A stretch of DNA of 64,000 bases from Acanthacorydalis orientalis (lineage: Eukaryota > Arthropoda > Insecta > Megaloptera > Corydalidae): assembly GCA_034766995.1 (NCBI GenBank), contig CM068322.1, forward strand, positions 6,097,089 through 6,161,088, written 5' to 3'. Below, piece after piece: positions 24,719 through 36,989 of the stretch. A model generated the notes under the pieces. That model was not told the origin of the DNA and ran no database searches. It worked only from the letters and a program-made list of their open reading frames with translations. The position numbers and the translations under genes are program-made. Positions within the stretch are counted from its first letter, which is position 1, and every line of letters starts with the position of its first letter.

Positions 24719-27326
24719 ATTGAAAACCCTCCTAACTTATATATCTTTTATCACTAGCGAGATTCTATTTATGTCAATTATTTAAATGTGTTATCGGTTT
24801 TACTTTCCATTTTTTATGATTATTGATTTTTTACTTATTATCGACTAGATATCTGACTATTTGAATATGTCATCAAATAATTTAAAAATATTGCAGAAGT
24901 CAGTACATGAATATATTTTTCAACTTATAATGAACCAACCATTGATTTAACCTCTAATTGCAAAATGGCCAAAAATTTTAAGTTTCAGTAAACAAAAAAT
25001 CTAATATAAATTGATATTTGTTATTAATTAGATATATTATGTTCTTCAAGATTATTTGTACTGATCTTTCGATGAAGAAAGTAAAATAATATTAATAGAA
25101 AGAAAAAAAAAATCTAAGAAGGAATTAAACGATTTTTTCATTTATTAGACAACATAATTATTTTGCGAAGCATAACTAGATCATATCTACATGAGAGTAG
25201 TGGTTAACATAAAAAAGCGACCATTTCAAGATATCTCTTCATTTCAAGGACTATAATATGATCATACTAGACACTTTCCAAATAAGATACAGAATTCTTT
25301 CTATTGCCAGTTCAGTATCAAAGAGAAAGTTAGTAATTCTACAAATTTAAAAAACACAATGCATTGAAAATATTATTTTAAAAAGTTTCATACTTCAAAT
25401 AAATAAAATAAAAAATGGATTTGTCTAATATGTTCAATTATAGAGGATTTTATAAATGAAATCAAATATAAAAAATTTGTAAACAGAAAAAATCTTACAA
25501 ATCGAAATCTGTATAAATTTGAAAGGTGACGTGAATAATGCTCTATTTAATGTCATAAATAAAATACTAATGAATGAAAGTTATGAAAATATTAATAATA
25601 TTATTTAAATGAATGAAAATATGGATTATGCTGTCAGGAATATTAAACAAATTAAATACAACAATAAATTAAAATGTTACCAGATACTCCAGTATAATAC
25701 ATTCTGTATTGAGTATCATATATTGAGGGAAAAAAAAACAAGGATGTAGTAAATGAACTATTGTAATACATAGTCACTACAACAATAATCGTAGTTTATG
25801 ATTCGCAAATTCATATAAAAAAACCAATTATTTTCCTTCTGACCTAATAGAAGGAAGATGCTCTATATTTGTAAATACAATTCTATTGATACATAAAAGC
25901 AATAGAGAATCCATACATTGTAACTATTATCGTGTAATCAATAAAATGACTACAAGATCATTATCGTATAACGTTTCTTGATGATCAGTTAGATACGATG
26001 TGAGATGAACGTTTTTATTACTAGTCTAGATCTTAGTGGTAGATAGTAACAGATTCTGGTGCAAATATCGGGGAAAGTAATTAAATCTTTTATTACACCT
26101 GATGCTCACACGAAATTAAAGATATTCCTTTTAGTCTTCATAAAACTCCTGTTGTTTTCTAACGATTTATTAACATAGTATTGGAATTGTTCCGATGTGA
26201 TGTGATAATTGTATACTTTGATAAAATAATCAAATCGTCAAAAAAACTGAAGAAAGGATGATGAAATTAGATTTTTAGATGTTTAACATGAATGCGGATC
26301 AACTCTAAAATGAAATATTATTTCAAAATGTTATTTTTCAAATGGTTTAAGATCACTAAGAGATTTTGTTACATAATAATTTTCAGTTCATCGAGGCAGG
26401 CTAATCTCACAACGACCAATACACAAGGAGAGTTAAAAATAAACCGATGACAAGCTCGGTTGAATAAAACACATTTTATCTTAAACTGTACAATTTAATG
26501 TATCATTAAAGAAGTTAGATAATAATATTGTCTCCCTAAACAATATAACAGATTTAAAGTCTCCTAAGATGTGTCAATAGCTCCCTGGGGTTCAAGATTA
26601 CCTTAATTGAGAACTACTATTATAAAGTACTAATATTGATAAAGTAAAAATAATTTTAAGATACGATTATTAATTATGAATTGATATTTTAATACATCAA
26701 TCCTTAATTATATGAAATTAACATCATGTAAATAAACGTGGATGTAAAAATAATATTAGAGAATTAAATGAAATATTTGGCTCATTTGAATGGAAATTCA
26801 TTGAATTATGATGTCTTTATATCAACTATATTTTATAATTGACAATATACGTTTATTCGAACTCAAGTTCGAAAGTTCTCATTTAGTTATAAAATCTCAT
26901 TAACTTTATGAAACGATCTGTTTTCACACTCGACCATGACCGAATTTTTCGCACAAATCTCAATCGCAATCAACGTAATTACGAAGAATCTTCACGTTCG
27001 TCGTTAAAGAAAAGACCAACGTACGGGGATTGTTAATCTGTCTCCAACTAATTAAAAGTCTATAATGAAATAATAGTGTTTTGATGAACGGCGGACTGCA
27101 ATGGAATTTCAACGAGCTTCACTGCATAAATGAATGTCTAACAAGCAATTTTATAAGAAAAAAACCGAGGATGTATTTTCAAATGGACCTGTTTGCCTGA
27201 AAATTGAAGAATAAAAAAGTGTTTCCATCGCTTGTATGAATATAAACGAAATGTTTTAATCTGATTAATGGACATTGCTTGAATACGATTTTTATTATCT
27301 GCGGATATACACATTTTCTTTCTTCT

Positions 27327-27330
<4 letters not shown>
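24719..27330. other. AT-rich DNA, no recognised gene
   Basis: No transposon or gene recognised across 2.6 kb. A modest CpG-richer patch lies at 26930-27115 (TCACGTTCGTCG, CCAACGTACGGGG), with no open frame of note. Confidence 0.6.

Positions 27331-27392
<62 letters not shown>
27331..27392. repeat. (TA)n microsatellite
   Basis: About 31 TA units, directly visible. Confidence 0.97.
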
Positions 27393-27395
<3 letters not shown>

Positions 27396-27852
27396 TGTGT
27401 GTGACTGTGTATAGAAAACCCTCGTATACAACGTCATATTTAATACAGCTAGAGATTTACAGAAAACGTGGCATAATACGCAATTTTTAAATTTTATGCG
27501 TTGAAAACCTGTATTTATTTTTGAAGTAATTTTACATGAAACTTATGAAAAAGCTGAAATTTCAAGTTTTACATTCAATAGCATATAAGCAGCTATAAAT
27601 TTGAACGATCATTTATTTTCGACTGAAAGATGAACAATGTTTAAAAGAGAGCTCTAGAAATGATTAGTTTCGTATCATAAAATATACTTGTACAAGTATC
27701 TATAAAGCTTAGCCAAACAAACCAGTAATTTTAAGAGAGTAGATGATATTCGAAATCTATATGCTATAGAAGAAAAGGTGATGACATTCTGAAATAAAGA
27801 AAATTCTTTTTATTTACGCTTATCTGATTTATATTTATCATAGTTTAAAATA

Positions 27853-27859
27853 TTATATA

Positions 27860-27897
<38 letters not shown>

Positions 27898-27942
27898 AAT
27901 ATATATATATATATACAAATATATATATATATATATATATAT

Positions 27943-27977
<35 letters not shown>

Positions 27978-28052
27978 AATATATATATGTATACAAATAT
28001 ATATATATATATACAAATATATATATATATATACAAATATATATATATATAT

Positions 28053-28095
<43 letters not shown>

Positions 28096-28120
28096 AATAT
28101 ATATATATATACAAATATAC
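27853..28120. repeat. TA array with regular TACAAATA interruptions
   Basis: About 270 bp in which runs of 7-16 TA units are separated by a recurrent CAAA unit. The interruptions show that the array grew by duplicating longer blocks, not only by single-unit slippage. Frames across it are artefacts. Confidence 0.95.
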
Positions 28121-28185
28121 CTAGATTATTATTATGATTATTATTATTAAATACCTAGAGGCTCTGCCCCCTACTTGCTCTGCTT

Positions 28186-28630
28186 TTCGACAGTTCAAGT
28201 ACAATGAGCACGTCGCATGTGCCCGTAAGAAAGTGCACGCTACCCTGATCACGCTGTATCCCCTAATGGCCAAGAATGGCGGCCTAATGAAGAAAATTAA
28301 AATTATGATCTACAAGATGGTGATCAGTCTACTCTTCACGTATGCTTCCTCGATATGGTGAAACCTCCAAGAATAACACCCTTAGCAAAGTTCAGAATAA
28401 GATCTTAAAGATAGCGATGAATAAGCCAAGTCTCTAACACACGGAAAGAATTAAACACACAGGCAGAAATTAAGACGGTTGCATAATTTATACTCGACAT
28501 TAGCTACAAATTCTATAACAAGACACTGGACACCCAAATAGCAGACCAGCTCGGATCGACGGGAGTATCTCATTGCATAAAAAGATCGGCAAATGCCACC
28601 GAAAAATTAAATTCGTGCATTCGTCATATT
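28186..28630 (+). pseudogene. Jockey-like retrotransposon, C-terminal RT fragment
   Basis: The block begins FDRQFKYNEHVACARKKVHA and continues LYPLMAKNGGLMKKIKIMIY, then SLLFTYASSIW. This is the thumb/post-RT region of jockey-clade LINEs (LD-x-x-L...H...LYPL...KIYK...YASxxW). After a shift it continues with QNKILKIAM, then FYNKTLDTQIADQLGSTG. Frameshifts and stops follow 28361. The catalytic RT core is absent, so it is 5'-truncated as is usual for LINEs, or deleted. The 40 bases before it resemble the GC-rich insert at 3836. Confidence 0.8.
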
Positions 28631-29269
28631 TTGATGAACCGCGATCATCGTTACCAACTGATTTTAGGGGGTGACGTACGAGAATATTGAAGGGACATGG
28701 AATGGGAGTGGGACGATCCAGGAGGGATGAAACTGGTAACCATTGTTATGTGTTTTTTTGAATGATTTCCCACATATTCTACAAATCAGGTTCTACGTTC
28801 TTACACATACAATATATAATAAGAAGACAAAGCTTGGTTTCAGGGAAACACATAACCCCGGGTTTAACACCCCAGAAATGAAGACAGTATAACATGACTC
28901 ACACTTATTAAAATTCGTGAAAAAAAAATTGCAGTTATAATACCAATATCATAATTTATCCTGTAAATTTGAGTATCATCATCAATAATAATTCAATACA
29001 AAATCTCTACACTTTTTTTGTATATTTTTTGAAATTTTACGGAACACTTTTTATATATAGATATATATCTTTGTACAAAATTATTGTAAATCTTTAATGA
29101 TTGTATAAATTGAAAAATTCTAGTTAATTTTTGACAATGATCGTTATTAAGTAACAATATTTTCAATAATATTGTATTATAAACTGTAAAAAAATATTTT
29201 AAAGAAATCATTCATTTTCTAAACAACTTTTCAAATTTATATATATATATATATATGCGTATATATATA

Positions 29270-29301
<32 letters not shown>

Positions 29302-29796
29302 CTGAGGACGTGTTTAAGTTAAAGGTAAATTATTTGAAAACAACTTTTCGATAATACTTTAAAATTATTTATTGAACCTGACTAAGAGAAAATTAATCTA
29401 ATTTAACCAAATACGAAGAGACTACCAGGAAGATCTAACCACACATGATCAGATCTGATCAGACTTAATTGGTAACTCATATTTCACAAAATTTTAAAAA
29501 CCATGATACAAAATCAAAATTCATAAGAATTAAACTTATAAACGACTGTGCATTACTTCAAATAACATTTACCATTGATCCATTAAAAAATAAATATAAT
29601 ATACACTTTCTTTCTAACAACTACTTATGTTATTTAACACTAAATATAAATAAAAATAGCTAAAGAAAAAAATTTAAAAAATGATAAATACATTCTATGA
29701 TAGTAGTAGGAAATAATTTACAAATATCTTGTGCTATAAATAAATAAATGTTCCTATCTCTATATACCCATATATATGTACTTACGCATGTACGTG

Positions 29797-29828
<32 letters not shown>

Positions 29829-29999
29829 TATATATTTTCATTATATTTTTACGAAATACTTATGCTGAACTAAAATCCGGAATTGCTACACAAGGAACTT
29901 GTATTTTAGAAAGATTTCATTTCAAACATAGATAGACATTGTATGTGTGTATAACAAAGACTAAAGTACAAATCAAATTTCGAGTTTAAGAACTAAGTT
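28631..29999. other. AT-rich DNA, nothing recognised
   Basis: The first ~240 bp may be the degraded 3' part of the jockey fragment (GGGAGTGGGACGATCCAGGA). TA arrays occur at 29239-29301 and 29798-29830, the latter followed by (CA)n. Confidence 0.5.
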
Positions 30000-30340
30000 T
30001 GTTTTACGCGACGTGAGATTGATATTTAACTCTGTTCTCAAAAGTGGTCTAAGACCATCATTCGAACGAAGTTGAAAATATACCTGTTCTGCAGGTGCAC
30101 TGTAAATGTATGTTTTTCTTTCTAGCGCCATTCCGTAAAGAATCACTTTGATGTTCAAACAATCTTCAGTCGACGTCAACTTGGTCTTCTTAAATGGGTC
30201 GACTGTATTTATTTTTTTTTCTCACCGGCATTAAGTACTTCTCCGAACGTTCGCCGTTTCCAATGTTAATCTCGTTTATTTGAAGAGGTCGCAGCGATTT
30301 TTCTATGTTTTAATGCACTCAGATTACTCGCTTTAAAAAA
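30000..30340. promoter_or_regulatory. CpG-richer island, candidate regulatory DNA
   Basis: Balanced composition with TTTACGCGACGTGAG, CAGTCGACGTCAAC, GGGTCGACTG and CCGAACGTTCGCCG. A frame is open on the minus strand (29973-30179), but no domain is recognised. Regulatory or conserved non-coding function is only inferred. Confidence 0.3.
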
Positions 30341-30410
30341 TGATTCTTTCGCAAACGATATTAATTTTACTGAGATGTCAGCATTAAGAGAAATATATTA
30401 TATACAGACG

Positions 30411-30414
<4 letters not shown>

Positions 30415-30459
<45 letters not shown>
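30415..30459. repeat. (TA)n microsatellite
   Basis: About 22 TA units, directly visible. Confidence 0.97.
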
Positions 30460-30462
<3 letters not shown>

Positions 30463-31134
30463 GACAAGTTTTAAATTCTACTATTTCTAAAATTAATTAA
30501 AAATTTATTATTATCTTAATATATTTGTATATGAATAATTCTTATCACTTAGAGCATAACTTAATTACAATACATTAAAAAAAATAATAAATTATGTTCT
30601 TACGGAATAATTACAGATTAGACTGAAATCCATTAATAAAAATGAATAATAAGTATATATTTCAGAGTAGGTTTAATTCAAATGACAAAAAAATGTGTAT
30701 TATTAATAATATGTATTATCGACAAAAGAAAAAAAGCAATATGTCTAATTGAAATATCGTATGCATTTTTAAATCGTGTGATAAATTTCGAGTAATTATC
30801 TCAAACCATTCTAAAAGAAGAACATAAATTAATGTTATTTTTAATGTATTTGTAGCGTTAATATATTTTTAATGGATTTTTCTCATTCTGAGAATAGATA
30901 TTTGAATATTTTCAGAAAATTTAACATGTGAGTATTTTTCCAATAAAAAATAAATAAGCAATTATCCTTTAAAGAAGAATGAAATAAATTTTACAACACT
31001 TTTTTATCGTTAATAAAGCAAATTGTAAATAAATTAACTAATAATTTTTTGAATAATTTAATTAGCATAACATTTACAGAAACTACCCCTAAATATTTAT
31101 TACAATATAATTTTTGTGCATGTGTATACATTTT

Positions 31135-31411
31135 TTTCAAAAGCAGTTATTTTACTCTTCCACAATTTATAATATTTTTTTTCATCAATGATCTTCAATA
31201 ACTGATTATAGATTAATTTTTTTGTTACTTGTGAGGATTTATATGGCGATAATATCATTCTTATAGCATTAAGGTACAGAAAAGGTCAATTGAAAAAAGA
31301 ATCTTCATCAAAATGTGTATATAAAAACGATTAATAATCAATTACTGAACATTTTTAATATACACAATTATTTTTGATTTGAGTAAAGAAACCATTTGTA
31401 AAAATAATTAA
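31135..31411. repeat. FB fold-back repeat, copy 5
   Basis: Diverged left arm (TCATCAATGATCTTCAATAA) and right arm (TAATCAATTACTGAACATTT, then TTTGAGTAAAG). The centre carries ATATGGCGATAATATCATTC. It lies 40 bp from copy 6, so two copies are side by side. Confidence 0.45.
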
Positions 31412-31451
31412 AAAACTCCTTTTATACAGATTACTCTTAAAAAATAGATTT

Positions 31452-31790
31452 TTCACTGTTACTAAATTCACTTTCACACTCAATTATTTTTTTCACTCTA
31501 TAATTTCAAAAAAAATGTAATCAGAAATGGTCAATAAGTGATTGATTATTTTTGACTTTTCTTATACACACTTAAATGACGATTCAGTCATTCTCAGAAT
31601 CTTAACTACACAGACATATAAGTTACAAAGATTTTAATATACATTACTATTCTAAAAATAATGAAATTATCATTTAAATGCATATTAACAACAATTAAAA
31701 ATGATCAATGATTATTTACTTAACCCTTAGTAACATTAATTTTTTGTGTTATGAGGTGAAAAAAATTCATTTCCAAAATTAAATTTTCCT
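31452..31790. repeat. FB fold-back repeat, copy 6 (both arms)
   Basis: The left arm starts CACTGTTACTAAATTCACTT and runs through TTTTTTTCACTCTATAATTT and GGTCAATAAGTGATTGATTA. The right arm has AAAAATGATCAATGATTATT and TTTGTGTTATGAGGTGAAAA. Arms of about 120 bp are inverted around a 100-bp centre. No coding sequence. Confidence 0.6.
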
Positions 31791-31840
31791 TTTCCTTCTG
31801 CATGTGTGGGTGTTCTATTTTTTGTTTACATTTAAGTAGC

Positions 31841-31891
<51 letters not shown>

Positions 31892-32828
31892 TATATATAT
31901 TAAAAAATTACAAATAACATTTTTATACTACATTATTTATTGATAACAAATAACCTGTGCTAAGTTTCCGCACTTAAAATCATTAGAAAATAATATCTCC
32001 CTATAAGTTTCTCCATTGTATATATTTTTAATAACATTAGAAAACAATTTTCTAGTTCATTACAACAGTAATATAAAAATTCATACATCAAAGCTACAAA
32101 TTACATCTGTTTTTCTCACCCGTACATTTTTCATTACCTTCAAACGTTCCTTTTCTTACCCAGTTAAGATCATCTCGTCCCAGATTCGTTACCGTACGGA
32201 ATTAGTTCAGACCTGCACTACCGTTCTTGTTTTATAGTTTTTCATTCGTACGGTCGTTAAAACACCATATTTCACTATCTGTAAGCATCTGAAGCCGTAC
32301 AAAAACATTTGTACGTATAATAACAATAATATACTCGTACTATAATAAAAAAATAAGTAAATTGAAATCTTAATGAAAAGTCGTTGGTAACATTTTTATG
32401 AATATTGTGTTTTCCCTGGAAGTTAAATTGAAAATAGTTATTTACTTTTTTTATTTCGATGGAGAGATTAAGATATAAAAATTGTTTTAAATAAAAGGCA
32501 ATAGAATTATTTTCAAAGACGTTATTTACTTGAAATAAACTCCTTTCCATAAAATTTTAAAATGTTATTTTTAATAGAGAAAACAATATAGAATTAACTT
32601 AGAAAAAATTAAAAGAATAATTTTATTTTTATTAATAACAAAGTTGAAAGTTTATTTATGATATGATAAGGTGCAGTTTTATTATGATATGATTACGTGC
32701 AGTTTTTTTCTATAAGGTTATTATAAACTTACAAAGAAATTATTTTAAACGCTTAAAGAATTTATATGACTTTTTCGTAACTAAAATTAAATAATTATTT
32801 ATAACAATATGTTAATACAATGTAAATG

Positions 32829-32864
<36 letters not shown>

Positions 32865-33362
32865 ATTAACTATATATACATATATTTATATGTATATATA
32901 TATACTCGTATATAGATAACTAATTTTTAATTTAGTACATATTTACTGAATATATACTTCCACATATAAAATATTTATTATATACTTTTTTACATTGATA
33001 TTCTCTTAAACCTATAGCGTACGTATTCAAGAAATTAGATAAAACAAATGATCTTTTCTACTTTCTTTAATTAATTTAAACTTCACAGATTCTCAAATCA
33101 TAGAACATTAATTTTAATTTTCACTTATTTTTTTTGCATATACACCAACTAAAATGTTTGACAAAAGTTTGATGAGGTAGTTAATTATTTAAAAACCTTA
33201 CATTTTGTGCTATTATCTTTGATTTACTGGTTTATACTCAAAGTCATAGCTCTATAGGAAAACACAATTGTATTTATTGTAATCTTCTATTTCGAATTTT
33301 CCCATTTTGTTTGGAAATTTTGCAATAAAATTATCAGTCTGCATTTATTTGGCTATTACTGG
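31791..33362. other. AT-rich DNA, no recognised gene
   Basis: TA runs at 31847-31900 and 32829-32905. A 25-bp direct tandem repeat (TATGATATGAT...GTGCAGTTTT) lies at 32657-32708. The segment 32150-32260 is less A/T-rich; a frame at 32016-32237 crosses it without a known domain. Confidence 0.55.
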
Positions 33363-33732
33363 GATCATCTAATTCTTCTATCCTATTTTATAGCCCTTCT
33401 GAAGCACTTACAAAGATAACGATATCATCAGCAAACCGTAGGCGACTTAATCGTTCGCCTTTTATTTCGATTCATTTATCCTCCCAATTGAGGGATTTAA
33501 ATAATTCTAAGGCTACAATAAATAATTTCGGCGAAATTGGATCTCCCCGTCTTATACCTTTCTCGATTTTTATCTTTTTTTGTTTCTTCCTGTAGCTTAA
33601 CCGTGAAGGTTGCATTCTTGTGGATGTTATCTATCAACTCAATGTATGCGTCCTCTATGTCCTGGTTCTTCAATTTAAATATGACCGATAATGTGGTAAT
33701 GGAGTCGAAAGCCATTCCGTAGTCTATAAATC

Positions 33733-33735
<3 letters not shown>
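33363..33735 (-). pseudogene. RTE-like reverse-transcriptase fragment
   Basis: Read on the minus strand from 33735, this shows a central non-LTR reverse transcriptase: [11 protein letters not shown] (the first catalytic Asp box), a 60-residue spacer, then after one frameshift RRGDPISPKLFIVALELF, and LRFADDIVIFVSASEGL with the catalytic FADD box. The motif order and wording fit the RTE clade (often annotated as craniofacial-development-protein-2-like). Stops and a frameshift make it inactive. Upstream of FIDYGM the sequence passes directly into a TA/TACATA array, so the 5' end has been lost at, or replaced by, a microsatellite. Confidence 0.82.
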
Positions 33736-33737
<2 letters not shown>

Positions 33738-33763
<26 letters not shown>

Positions 33764-33848
33764 CATATATATATACATATATATATATACATATATATAC
33801 ATATATATATACATATATATATACATATATATATACATATATATATAC

Positions 33849-33885
<37 letters not shown>

Positions 33886-33887
33886 CA
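33738..33887. repeat. TACATA-TA compound microsatellite
   Basis: About 150 bp of TA runs punctuated by TACA at nearly regular 12-16 bp spacing. It directly abuts the truncated RTE fragment. Confidence 0.95.
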
Positions 33888-34249
33888 TGATAATAAACGT
33901 CTAATTGTTTTCATTTTATTAACACTGCATTGAATGAATACTGATGTGTTGTCGTTAGACATTTCTATAGTAATTGCTCGTCAACACCGCAGGCAGGATT
34001 AAATCTAGCAGTTTCTTAATGAAAAGTGACAGCTTAAAATGATTTCAGCTGAATCTAGTTTCATCTTATCTACTCTCGGCCGAATAATTTAATTTTATAC
34101 CTTATAAAATTTTCCATAGAGTATATTATAGATGGTACATACATTAATAATTTTCGTACACATATTTTTATATCATACATATATATTTTATTTAAATATA
34201 TTGCGATATCAATTTTATATCAATTTTATATTAAATTTTATATTAAAAC

Positions 34250-34298
<49 letters not shown>

Positions 34299-34337
34299 GA
34301 ATAAATAAAAATTTACAAAACATTAAGGCAATTATTG

Positions 34338-34466
34338 GATTACTGATTGTTAATAAATTTTGATTGTTATTTATATTGACTGCGCTATTTTAGAATTTTC
34401 AATCTTTTATTCAAAAATTTTCGATAACTGATTGTTAATACATTTTGATTGTTATTTTATATTGAT
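34338..34466. repeat. 86-bp-period tandem duplication
   Basis: ACTGATTGTTAATAAATTTT (34340) recurs as ACTGATTGTTAATACATTTT (34426), with matching sequence downstream for about 40 bp (GATTGTTATTTATATTGA). The two copies are 86 bp apart. It lies next to FB copy 7 and may include part of its lost left arm. Confidence 0.6.
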
Positions 34467-34484
34467 CGTTATTTAAGTATGTTT

Positions 34485-34602
34485 AAGAAACAATCGAACG
34501 TTAATTGTTGAATATTTTTATTGTAAATATTGTTTGTTGTACGAATGAAAAATATGTTTATTATGTGAATTTAGACTGACAATTAGTGTCGAAACTGTAT
34601 TG
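34485..34602 (+). repeat. FB fold-back repeat, copy 7 (right arm)
   Basis: Right-arm order is kept: TTAATTGTTGAATATTTTTA, then ATTGTTTGTTGTACGAATGA, then GTGAATTTAGACTGAC and the outer end TGTCGAAACTGTATTG. A left arm is not clear. Confidence 0.45.
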
Positions 34603-35176
34603 AAAAGTAACTGTATTACTTGTTTCTGCGATCAATCATACAGTCTTAATAAGCCGTTCGTATGCAGTAGACGCATATAGTTTTTTGTATTGTTTTTATA
34701 TTTTTTTTTCTGTAGATACAATCTCTGCGTGACCAGTGAGAGTAATCGCTTTTACACTTACTAAATTGTAGTTTTTGGTCACAATAAATCTTCTTTTAAT
34801 TATTTTATATTTTATAATAATTCTTGAGTTTTTATTAACATAAATTATACATCCTCAATATTTCACCCGTTCCTTAATATAACAGCAATATTATAATTAA
34901 ATCAGATTGATAACAATTTCTATACATCATACAGAACGAAATGTTTTAAATCACTCCAACATTTGTTAAAAAAATGTTTTTTATAATTCATTTCTTATTT
35001 AACATACTTATTTACTTAACGTATTTTTAAAAATATACCTTTAAATCCATATAATTGGCCTGTTTAACATTACATGAAGATGATAGTAGTATATGAATCG
35101 AATATAATGATCAAAAACCAGTTCAATCGAAAAATAAAAATTATTAAAAGATGTAAAAGTAGATAAACAAATAGTA

Positions 35177-35320
35177 CAGTAGAACTGATTTATAGCGAAT
35201 TTGGTTATAAAGATGTTTTAATTATAAGGACGTAAATCACATGTCCGATTTAATTTCTAATTAGGTTCCTTAGAAATATATTCAGTTGAACCAAATCCTA
35301 TATAGCACGCTATTTATCTT
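35177..35320 (+). mobile_element. Tigger/pogo-like terminal fragment
   Basis: Starts CAGTAGAACTGATTTATAGC directly after a TA (35175-35176), then has the repeated TTATA-A-G phrasing (GGTTATAAAG, AATTATAAGG, TATATAGCACG) typical of Tigger/pogo non-autonomous copies. The same CAGTAGAACT terminus ends the element at 24716. No opposite end or coding sequence was found. Confidence 0.55.
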
Positions 35321-36058
35321 ACAATTGAAAGTCAACAAGTTGGTAAGATAGTGTCATCTAATGGATTGAGTTGATTGTTGTATGAAATATATAATAAAAA
35401 TTAACCATGTCATGAAATAGAATGATAATAACTTGATTTATATTTTTAGTAATCAAGTAATAATTAATAAGAAATAAACATATTTTGTACTAAAAGCTCC
35501 AAGAAAGAATTTTATACAAGTATGTCATATATTTTACAAAATATATTTTTATTTGGTATTGCGCTTTATATTTACTGTTGTAACTGAGTTATAATATAAA
35601 GCACTTATTTCAGAATTATTTTACTCATTAAAATAATTTTCTAGTTAAGAGCATCATAATTTATTTTATTTATTCTTCTTTATGTAAGCCTTTAATAATT
35701 TTAGTGTTCAGATTTATTTTATTTTAAAGTCGGCATTTTTTATCAATGCCAAATTATTAAAATTAATGAACGAATAATCTTAACAGAATTACAGTCATTC
35801 TTGGAGTTGGTTCTTTAATTTTCTCGTGCTTTGATTTGTACATGATTATTTATATTATACAGCCCTATAATGGTATATTAATGAGGTGTAATGCTTTAAA
35901 TATCATGATTAACATAAAATAAAAAGTGATAAAATAAAAATTAATATCTGTTACTCGTCTTATATTAAGTATGGTTTTACTGATAAAATTACTTCATTGA
36001 AAGTAACTGAATATAAAACATAATTTTTTACAAATATTTGAAATATTTGTACGTAACT

Positions 36059-36100
<42 letters not shown>

Positions 36101-36526
36101 TATTTTATATGTATGTTCTTATCAAAAAGTTACACCTGTACGTTATTTATTTAATAATATTATTAATACTACAGTTAATTAGAATCAAAAGTTAAATAAT
36201 AAATACTGTCTAACTGAAATGATAGCAGAAAAAACTCAACACGTTACATTATCTTTTCGAAAACTGAAATGTATTTAAATCTGAAGATTGATTTTGATCT
36301 TGTAGGTCACGCTCTTAAGCCCTAAATATCTATCTATGTCATCTTGTAATTTTCACATCCCTAAAATGCGTAAATATCTTCATGTTTTTTTCCTTTATTA
36401 TTGAAATGAACAAATATATTGAAAACTATGTATAAGCAACTGTACTATTATCTAATCTTAGTATCATATCAAGCCAACAATAGAAACACATGTTGTATGT
36501 TGCCGATTTTATACGAGATTTGTCAA

Positions 36527-36575
<49 letters not shown>

Positions 36576-36659
36576 GAGATTTATATAATTATAGCGAGTT
36601 CAAATATAATAAATAATTCACTTAAGATATATTTTTGGTAGATAGTTTGAGTTAAAATT
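35321..36659. other. AT-rich DNA, nothing recognised
   Basis: Only TA runs at 36066-36098 and 36531-36570. Confidence 0.6.
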
Positions 36660-36661
36660 AA

Positions 36662-36733
<72 letters not shown>

Positions 36734-36734
36734 T
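36660..36734. repeat. Palindromic (AC)n(AT)n(GT)n tract
   Basis: (AC)5 is followed by about 24 AT units and (GT)6-7. The whole tract is self-complementary, so it is a 75-bp near-perfect palindrome with no spacer. Confidence 0.95.
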
Positions 36735-36989
36735 GTAGGTTATTTTACAAGTATGTTAAAAAGGCAAGTTAAACAGTTTTTTTTTAAAAAAATCGATTTT
36801 ATTTCTCAACACAGTCTCAAATGAGGGCAATAAAGTTGATTTAATTATACTGCAAAATAAGCATTGACAGAAGAGATGATATTTTCATTCGACGAGAATT
36901 TCTTCCCACCGAGCCAAATTTTCAAGTTTACGAAGAAAAAAAAGTCGCACGAGGTCAAGTTTGAAGATTAGACATACAAGAAAGAAAAG

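Noticed and set aside
27853..28120. CRISPR-like regular spacing of repeats
   Set aside because: The 'spacers' are themselves TA repeats. The sequence is a eukaryotic microsatellite with periodic interruptions.
34507..34860. Possible solo LTR (starts TGTTGAATATTT, contains AATAAA)
   Set aside because: No matching second LTR, primer-binding site or target duplication was seen, and its first part is explained by an FB arm.
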